64,000 bases of DNA from Scalesia atractyloides (taxonomy: Eukaryota; Streptophyta; Magnoliopsida; Asterales; Asteraceae). The notes under the pieces are model-generated. The model was not told the origin of the DNA, did not search any database, and saw only the letters and a list, made by a program, of their open reading frames with translations. Below are positions 56,551 through 64,000 of the stretch, piece after piece; within the stretch, counting starts at the first letter, position 1, and each line of letters begins with the position of its first letter. The DNA is taken from assembly GCA_947069175.1 (NCBI GenBank), contig CAMTDV010000003.1, forward strand, positions 83,136,014-83,200,013, read 5' to 3'. The position numbers and the translations under genes were made by a program.

Positions 56551-59500
56551 TTGCCATCTCGGGGTGCAACTGAAGTTGTCCCTGATAATAAAAGAAAATT
56601 TGAAGACTCGCCTGCTCGAAAGTCTTCGTCAGCCCAGCCACAACAAGGAAACCAGAAACGGTTCAACAATTTCAACAACAATCGGGGTCACAATAATCAG
56701 TCCGCCAACAACACCCAGAACACCAGCGGCTATGTGGGTCGAAAGCCGCAATGTAATCGTTGTAACCTCCATCATCATGGCCATTGTGCCGGAAATCGCT
56801 GCCAACGATGTGGCAAAACGGGACATGCGGCAAGGGATTGTCGCGGGAAAATCGTGTCTCGACAAAATCAAAATCAGCACCAGATTCAACAGCAAGGTAT
56901 TAACCGGGGGTGCTATCAGTGCGGTAGCACTACCCATTTCAAGCGAGACTGCCCGCAACTTCGCAACAACAACAACAATGGTGGGAACAACAACAACAAC
57001 AACCAGAACCACAACAACAACAACAACAACATCAACAATAGAAATGGTGGCACAGGAGGTGCCAAAGGTCGTGCATTCACGCTAGGCCGCGGAGAGGCCA
57101 GAAACGACTCGAACGTGGTCACCGGTAAGTTTCCCCTTAACGAACATTTTGCTACTGTACTTTTTGATACGGGTGCGGATAGGAGTTTTATATCTGAGTC
57201 TTTTAGAAAGAACCTAAATCTCACGCCTAAACCCCTAGAGACCCCTTACGTCATAGAACTAGCCGATGGTAAATCTGTAGATGTGACCCATTTAGTAACC
57301 GGCTGCCAACTTAAACTCGCGGGTCACACCTTTACCATTGATCTGATGACAACTACCCTGGGTAGTTTTGACGTGGTAGCTGGAATGGACTGGCTATCCG
57401 ACGTCCGAGCTGAAGTCCACTGCTTCGAGAAATCTATCCATATTCCGCTCTCTAACGATGAAGTCTTGATGGTGCAAGGCGAGAAGGCAGGCGCCGTCAC
57501 AAACATCATCTCTTACATGCAAGCTCAGAAGTATCTTCGAAGGAAGAACTCCTTCGCTTTGCTCGCACTGGTCACCGAGCAGCCTAAGGACGAGAAGCGT
57601 ATAGAAGATATCCCCGTCGTCCGTGATTTTTCCGGTGTATTTCCAGAGGAGTTACCTAGTCTTCCACCACATCGACAAGTGGAGTTTGAAATCGAATTGG
57701 CAAACCATGCAACTCCTATCGCCAAGGCCCCGTACCGCCTGGCTCCAGCAGAGCTGCAAGAGCTGTCTACCCAACTTCAGGAATTGTTAGAAAAAGGATT
57801 TATCCGACCCAGTACTTCGCCATGGGGAGCTCCGGTCCTTTTTGTCAAGAAGAAGGACGGGACCTTCCGCATGTGCATCGACTACAGGGAACTCAATAAG
57901 GTTACTGTCAAGAACCGATACCCATTACCTCGCATCGACGATCTCTTCGACCAACTTCAAGGGTCAAGCTACTACTCCAAGATTGATCTACGGTCCGGTT
58001 ATCACCAGTTACGCGTCAGGGAGGAGGATATCTCTAAGACGGCATTTCGTACTCGGTATGGCCATTATGAGTTCTTGGTCATGCCCTTCGGTCTCACCAA
58101 CGCACCCGCGGTGTTCATGGACCTCATGAACCGCGTGTGTAAGCCGTATCTCGACAAGTTTGTCATTGTGTTCATCGATGACATACTCATCTACTCTAAA
58201 GGTGAAGAAGAACATGCTGAACATCTACGATTATTGCTGGAATTACTTCAACAGGAGAAACTATATGCCAAGCTTTCAAAGTGTGATTTCTGGATTCGGG
58301 AAGTTCAGTTCCTCGGGCATATCGTGAATGAAAAGGGTATCCACGTTGATCCCGCCAAGATCGATGCTATCAAGAACTGGGAAGCACCCAGGACACCGAC
58401 AGAGATCCGCCAATTTTTGGGTTTGGTTGGTTACTACAGACGTTTCATCGAGGGATTTTCAAAGATCGCGCAACCGCTTAGCACTCTCACCCAGAAAGGC
58501 ACTAAGTATGCTTGGGGTGACAAGCAGGAAGCGGCATTTCAATTGCTGAAGCAGAAACTTTGCAGTGCACCCATTCTGTCCTTACCGGAAGGGACTGATG
58601 ATTTTGTGGTATATTGTGACGCTTCCATTCAGGGATTGGGATGCGTACTCATGCAACGTGATAAGGTCATCGCGTATGCGTCCCGACAATTGAAGGTTCA
58701 CGAGAAAAACTACACAACACATGACCTGGAATTGGGAGCAGTGGTGTTTGCGCTTAAGATTTGGAGACACTACCTATATGGAACAAAGTGCACAATCTAT
58801 ACAGATCACAAGAGCCTCCAGCATATCTTTGACCAGAAGGAGTTGAACACGCGACAACGTCGCTGGGTCGAACTCCTGAACGATTATGAATGTGCCATTC
58901 GGTATCACCCGGGTAAAGCTAACGTGGTAGCTGATGTCCTCAGTAGGAAGGAGCACATGAAACCTCGTCGGGTACGAGCATTACAATTCACCATTCATTC
59001 GGGGTTACCCGAACAGATACGCGATGCGCAGCTAGAAGCAGTTAAGGAAGAAAACATTAAGGCCGAATCTGTGGGAAAGATGGAACGCGATTGGGAAGTA
59101 AAACCCAGTGGTGCCCGGTATTTCACGAACCGTATATGGGTACCTCTCTACGGAGACCTCAGAAAGCTAGTTATGGACGAAGCTCACAAATCCCGATACT
59201 CTATCCATCCTGGTTCAGATAAGATGTATCAAGACCTTAAAGCCGCGTACTGGTGGCCCAACATGAAAGCGGATATAGCCACCTACGTGAGCAGGTGTTT
59301 GACTTGTGCGAAAGTCAAGGTGGAATACCAGAAGCCATCAGGGCTACTTCAACAACCTGAGATCCCAGTGTGGAAATGGGATCAGATCTCGATGGACTTT
59401 ATCACTAAACTCCCGCGAACTCCGGGTGGTTGCGATACCATCTGGGTAATCGTGGATCGTTTAACTAAGTCTGCACACTTCCTAGCGATCAAAGAAACAG

Positions 59501-60462
59501 ATAAGATGGATAAGTTGACTCGCATCTACATTAAGGAAGTAGTTTCTCGGCACGGAGTGCCAACGCACAATCATCTCAGACAGAGATGCTCGTTTCACAT
59601 CCAACTTTTGGCAGTCACTTCAGAAAGAGTTGGGTACACGCTTAGATATGAGCACAGCTTACCACCCCCAAACGGATGGTCAAAGTGAAAGGACTATTCA
59701 GACCTTGGAAGACATGCTTAGGGCATGTGTGGTAGACTTTGGGAACAGTTGGGAAATCCATCTGCCTTTAGTGGAATTCTCGTATAACAACAGTTACCAT
59801 ACGAGTATTCAAGCGGCACCGTTTGAAGCATTATACGGTCGCAAATGTAGATCACCGGTCTGTTGGGCAGAAGTCGGTGATAGTCAACTCACAGGTCCTG
59901 AGTTGATACTTGAGGCTACTGAAAAGATTGTGCAAATCAGAAACCGCATGGCAGCGGCACGAGATCGACAGAAAGCTACGCTGATCAACGACGCAAACCG
60001 CTCGAATTTCAAGTAGGCGACCGCGTCCTACTGAAGGTGTCACCCTGGAAGGGTGTAATCCGTTTTGGGAAACGAGGCAAACTAAACCCACGGTACGTAG
60101 GCCCATTTGTGATCTTGAAGCGTATTGGGCCCGTAGCTTATCAATTAAACCTTCCTGCCGAACTCAGTGGAGTTCACAACGTTTTTCACGTGTCAAATCT
60201 GAAGAAGTGTCTATCAGATGAGACCCTAGTCATTCCATTGGATGAGATTCAAGTGGATGAACAACTGCACTTTGTGGAACAACCTATCGAGATCATGGAT
60301 CGTGAGATCAAGACTCGAAGGCACAGCAAGATACCGATCGTCAAGGTTCGTTGGGATTCTAAGCGTGGACCGGAGTTCACGTGGGAAAGAGAGGACCAAA
60401 TGAAAAGCAAATATCCACACCTTTTTGCAGCTGAGCAGCAAGCTAACGTTACCACCAACTAA
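56551..60462 (+). pseudogene. gag-pol of element D, nearly complete, two compensating frameshifts
   Basis: The main frame runs 56551-59688 (1045 codons). Nucleocapsid has CQRCGKTGHAARDC and CYQCGSTTHFKRDC (about residues 85-133), then an Asn-rich linker. Protease has LFDTGADRSF (about 205). Reverse transcriptase has MCIDYRELNKVTVKNRYPLP and FIDDILIYSK (about 540). RNase H has VVYCDASIQGLG (about 685). Integrase has a zinc finger (to CLTCAKVK, about 918) and the start of the core (SMDFITKLP). Near 59570 one extra base shifts the frame (59630-60016). Near 59980 one missing base restores it (60037-60462), which ends in the chromodomain-like tail. Far better preserved than element B, but the breaks lie inside integrase. 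Confidence 0.92.
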
Positions 60463-60612
60463 ATTTTCGGACGAAAATTCTTTAAACATGGGGATGATGT
60501 GACAGCCTGGGAATTTCTTGTACCATTGCTAACAAACTGAATCTTTTTGCATTGCATTCTAAACCGCGTTTACTCAATTTTCGGGAAGAAAATTCTTTCA
60601 ACATGGGGATAA
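60463..60612 (+). other. Duplicated polypurine tract region of element D
   Basis: TTTTCGG..GAAAATTCTTT..ACATGGGGAT occurs twice. The first copy ends at 60497 and is followed by TGTGACAGCCTGGG. The second (about 60575-60612) is followed by the true LTR start TGTGACATCCCGG. The second tract is the one that abuts the LTR. Confidence 0.75.
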
Positions 60613-63314
60613 TGTGACATCCCGGTTTTTCAGGTATCTTAAACGCACTACTTCACGGTTATTCATTCCTGCGCTAATTTGATTCGGAGAATTTAAATTA
60701 CACGCTCGCAATAACTACGCTAACTTTGTGAACTCATCGAGTGAATTACGTGCTATGTGTTATTAGACGTTTATAAGTTTTGTGAATTATTATATCATGT
60801 TTTGATTTCGCGATTATTAGTTTATAAAAAAATATATATATTAAATAAATAGCCGAACCGAACCGAGCCGCGAAACGTGTCGACCTCACTTCCTTGCGGC
60901 CCAAGGAACTAACTTAAACTTGAGGCCCAAGTTAATGACCCAAACCACCCCCCCTTTGCGGCCGCAAGCCCACCTCCACCCCCTTTCTTTTTCTTTCCTT
61001 TGTTTTATATAAATGAGGCATGCATGGGTTATGTTTCAAAAAAAAAAAACAACAAACACAAACCCTAGCTCAAGGAAACCGACGGCAGCCACCCCCCCCT
61101 CTCTCTCGATCGCACAAGCCTTCAACCCGGATTGATTCCAATCTCGTTCCCGGTTCGCTAATCTTCATCGTATCAAGGTTAGGATTTTAATTATTTTGCA
61201 AATCACATTAGGGTTTGTGAAATCTTGATCATGATTGTATGTATTGTTTGAATCATTGTTATGAAAAGTGTTATGATTTATGTTTAGTTCGGTTGATTGT
61301 GCGAGTTTTTGCGATTGTGATGCTTGGATGAATACAAAAATCATAGGCTGCGTTTTTGTGATAAAATCATATCATATGATTAGGGTTTGCATGGGCATTG
61401 ATGTACATAATCATATATGACAAATAAACTTGTTCTTGATCATTGTTAATTAGAGTCTTGATCGTTTAAGCGTGTTCTATTGCGATGAAAGTCGAAAACA
61501 GGTTGCTGAATGGTATTTACAGCCAACTTCAATTGGCTGTAACCTGGTCATTATTTATCGAAAAGTGGATTTTCTGAAGCCTAAAACATATATTTTTGAA
61601 AAAGGCTTCTAATGGCGCTGGATTCATATTTTTCTGAGGTCGTTTGATATTTTTAAGTGGTCATTTAAGTGCAATAACTGAAGCTGTGTAAATTCTGAAA
61701 ATTTGTTAGTTATTTATCGAGTTAGATCTCATAATCTGTAGAGGGTTGGGTCACGAAATTTGTACAGCAACTGGAGACGGGAATTTCCGGGAAACTCCCA
61801 CTAGAAGTGTTAATTGGATGAACGATGAATTTTAAATAATTTCTCCCGTGGACTGCAGTCAGAAAGCGACGAATTTGACTGCAGCCTAGTATATAAATGT
61901 TTATGAATAATTGGTAAAGTGTTAGGACTTGAAAATTTTACATAAAATTCTACAGTTTAGTTGACACATTCTGTAAAAAAAATTGGAATTTTTAGAACGT
62001 TGGAACTATTTTATAAAAATCCTCGAAAACAGCCTAGTTATGAGCGTACAAGCTGAAACTTGATAACTTGCGTATGTGTGTACCAAAGTGTTGTATGAGT
62101 TGATTTGTGTTTATGACAAGTTGGTTTGATCACTATTTTGGTATGATGATACTTTGCATGCATGATTGTGTTTTCGAATTTGTTATTATGTGTGCCGCAT
62201 TGTGTGTTAGTTATGCGTAGGGTTTGTATCAGTGTGTTCACACACTAACTTTAAATCGATTGACATGTTAGGACGCAATTAGCGGTCCCATCATTTGGTT
62301 TTTCTGTGTTACACTAACCGAGCAATTAAAGGTGAGTTCACGGCCCCTATTTTATCCGGTTTTAAACAACAGGGGGAGAAACATGTATACATTCTATAAC
62401 TCTATCTTTTTACGTTATGCGAAATTAACGTCGTTAAACTACTCGGTAATTAAGTTAATGTTAATGTACGTTATGGTCACTAAGCAGATATATCACGGAA
62501 GTCCTCGACAAACTCTCGGATCGTTAGTATTGGGTTAGATAGCGGGGAAATTATAAGTAGTACTACTGGGCCCGACAAGCCCCACCCGAGCTAGTCGCGC
62601 TAGCCGACCGGGTATGGTCAACAGGTGAATAATTTGGCCTAACTTTCGCCATGGTCAGTGATAGGCCTGGCAACACGGAGGCACAACAGTCAGCTTCGAT
62701 CGCGAACACTTATGTGACGTAACTTTAGGCTCGCTACCTACATGTTAACATTGAACTTAATTACGAACCGACATCATTATTATTACGGGTTAAGAATAAT
62801 GGAACCAACATTATTATTCCGGGTTAGGAATAATAGAACTAAATCGTTATCCCGGGTTAGGGATAACGGGGAAAACAAACTTTTAACCGAACTGATGAAC
62901 TTATAAAAACCTGTGAACTCACTCTTCTTTAATGTTGACACTTGTTTCTTTACATGTTTCTCAGGACGCTAGGAGAGCTAGGTGCACTCACTTGCATTGA
63001 CCAAGACATATTTTTATCGAGTCTCATTTACAAATATTGTTTGGGATTTTTGGGTTTTTGGCGTTTATGTTGGCGTCCGTTACTTTACTTTACTTTACTT
63101 TAACGCTTCCGCGCAACTTAGAAACTAATGCTTCCGCCAAACTTTGAAACTAAACTAAGACAAATTGAAAATAATTATGAATGGGTAAACAAATGTTTTT
63201 GGAAAACGTTTAAATAAATCATATAGAGTCGTTTGATATTACTAGTGTCTCAGATTCTGGTTTGTTCATACGCCTCGCGGTAAAACCCCGCAAGTGGAAA
63301 TTGAGGGTGTGACA
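60613..63314 (+). repeat. 3' LTR of element D
   Basis: 2702 bp. Same features as the left LTR, with small differences (for example CACGTTATTC versus CACGGTTATTC near its start). Followed by AAAAT (63315-63319). Confidence 0.93.
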
Positions 63315-63319
63315 AAAAT

Positions 63320-63634
63320 AGCCATTGACCACCATGACTTTCATAAAAGGCCAACTCATGTTTCCTTGGAGCGACCTCTTAAGCACTTGAAGCGTCTATT
63401 TGAAGACCTCTCAAGCACCAAATAAAAATGGACATATGACGTTTCAAATATTGCAAGTGGGCCCAGACGCGTCCCATGCCCTTCCAGATGCATCCCATGC
63501 CCTTCCAGACGCATAAATGAAGGGATTCCAAAGACGCATCTCATGGACTTCTAGACGCATCCCGTGCATGATACGTTCTCTAAGAACACATAAGATAGCT
63601 AAATCTGAAAGTGATTTTGAACACTGTAATTCTC
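63320..63634 (+). repeat. Extra block in UGT copy 2 upstream region, with short tandem repeats
   Basis: Absent from UGT copy 1. At about 63462-63570, five imperfect units of about 22 bp of the type GACGCATCCCATGCCCTTCCA occur. Two short minus-strand frames arise from the repeats and are not supported as genes. Confidence 0.7.
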
Positions 63635-63969
63635 CATTCTTGGTTTGGTTGAAGATTCCTCTACACACATAGATATAACATTATAACTTAATGTAACAAA
63701 TTTTGTATTTCAAAACTACTAAGTTTGCTATTGTCTTTTACAACGTTATTTAATAATTTAGTGTTGTTTAACTATTATTAAATATTTCATTATTGTTTAG
63801 ATTTTTTGGGTATTTGTCGTATTCACGTCCTTTTGATATATTTTTCTAGACTTATCTTCGAAAGAGTCTAGCGTCGGTATTACCACATACCATTGAGATA
63901 ACACCTTTATATTAACACACCTTCACAGAATTGCTAGTAGCAAAATTCAATTTCCATAACTCAAGAAAA
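63635..63969 (+). promoter_or_regulatory. Proximal upstream region and leader of UGT copy 2
   Basis: Homologous to 5605-5759 joined to 23275-23429, without the MULE. It includes the undisturbed TTCATTATTG site (about 63786-63796) and a TATA-like TTTATATTAA near 63908. Confidence 0.7.
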
Positions 63970-64000
63970 ATGGTTGCACCACCAACCGACCTTCATTGTG
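63970..64000 (+). CDS. Start of UGT copy 2, cut by window edge
   Basis: ATG 63970 gives MVAPPTDLHC, matching MVTPPTDLHF of copy 1 at the same distance from the conserved leader. It is the N-terminus of a UDP-glycosyltransferase. Only ten residues are visible, so integrity is unknown. Confidence 0.65.
   Translation, partial: MVAPPTDLHC

Larger units (their letters stand above)
42342..63314 (+). mobile_element. Element D: Ty3/gypsy retrotransposon carrying nested element C
   Basis: 21 kb including C (about 11.3 kb without it). LTRs 42342-45031 and 60613-63314 (TGTGACATCCCGG...GGGTGTGACA), AAAAT duplications, primer site at 45034, an extra acidic ORF, gag, a long pol, and purine tracts. The LTRs are very similar but differ at dozens of places by eye, so D is older than A. 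The integrase tail (IPIVKVRWDSKRGPEFTWE) fits a chromovirus, Tekay/Del-like by inference. Element C interrupts its first ORF. Confidence 0.93.

Overview
This window is nuclear plant DNA from an intergenic, transposon-filled locus. The signs are AT-rich spacers, Ty3/gypsy retrotransposons with an initiator-Met-tRNA primer site, a FAR1-type MULE, TA-flanked MITEs, and remnants of a UDP-glycosyltransferase (UGT73-like) gene with a typical plant intron. The style of the gypsy elements fits a eudicot, perhaps Asteraceae, but the species cannot be fixed from sequence alone. I found no complete, intact host gene.

Layout. 1-44 is the end of an LTR whose body lies outside the window. 45-5427 holds two adjacent TA-flanked MITEs (847-1258, 1286-1710), a minus-strand LTR (1742-4402) and small repeats. 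5428-5749, 23275-23790 and 38483-38640 are the dismembered upstream region, exon 1 and exon 2 of a UGT pseudogene. They are split twice. A 17.5-kb MULE (5760-23264, 10-bp target duplication) sits in the upstream region. An old gypsy element, here called B (23798-37493, duplication GTTAG), sits 7 bp into the intron. The MULE carries a decayed FAR1/MULE transposase (minus strand) and a decayed Ulp1-like cysteine protease gene (plus strand). The protease gene's first intron is in turn invaded by a young gag-only LTR element, A (7250-15363, duplication ATATA).

38641-42144 holds a fragment of a non-LTR retrotransposon (open frame of 272 codons) and two further TA-flanked MITEs. 42145-42341 plus 63320-64000 is the upstream region and first codons of a second, tandem UGT copy. 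It is interrupted by a gypsy element D (42342-63314, duplication AAAAT), which itself contains gag-only element C (45622-55311, duplication CTGAC).

The most unusual biology is in elements A and C, which are related TR-GAG-type elements without pol. Their LTRs carry tandem units of about 168 bp, each with tRNA-like A-box and B-box hairpins, plus an opposite-strand tRNA-like piece. Downstream of gag, both carry arrays of conserved hairpins with paired (compensatory) changes. This looks like selected RNA structure in elements that must borrow all their enzymes. Judged by eye from LTR-LTR similarity, B is oldest, then D, then C, and A is youngest.
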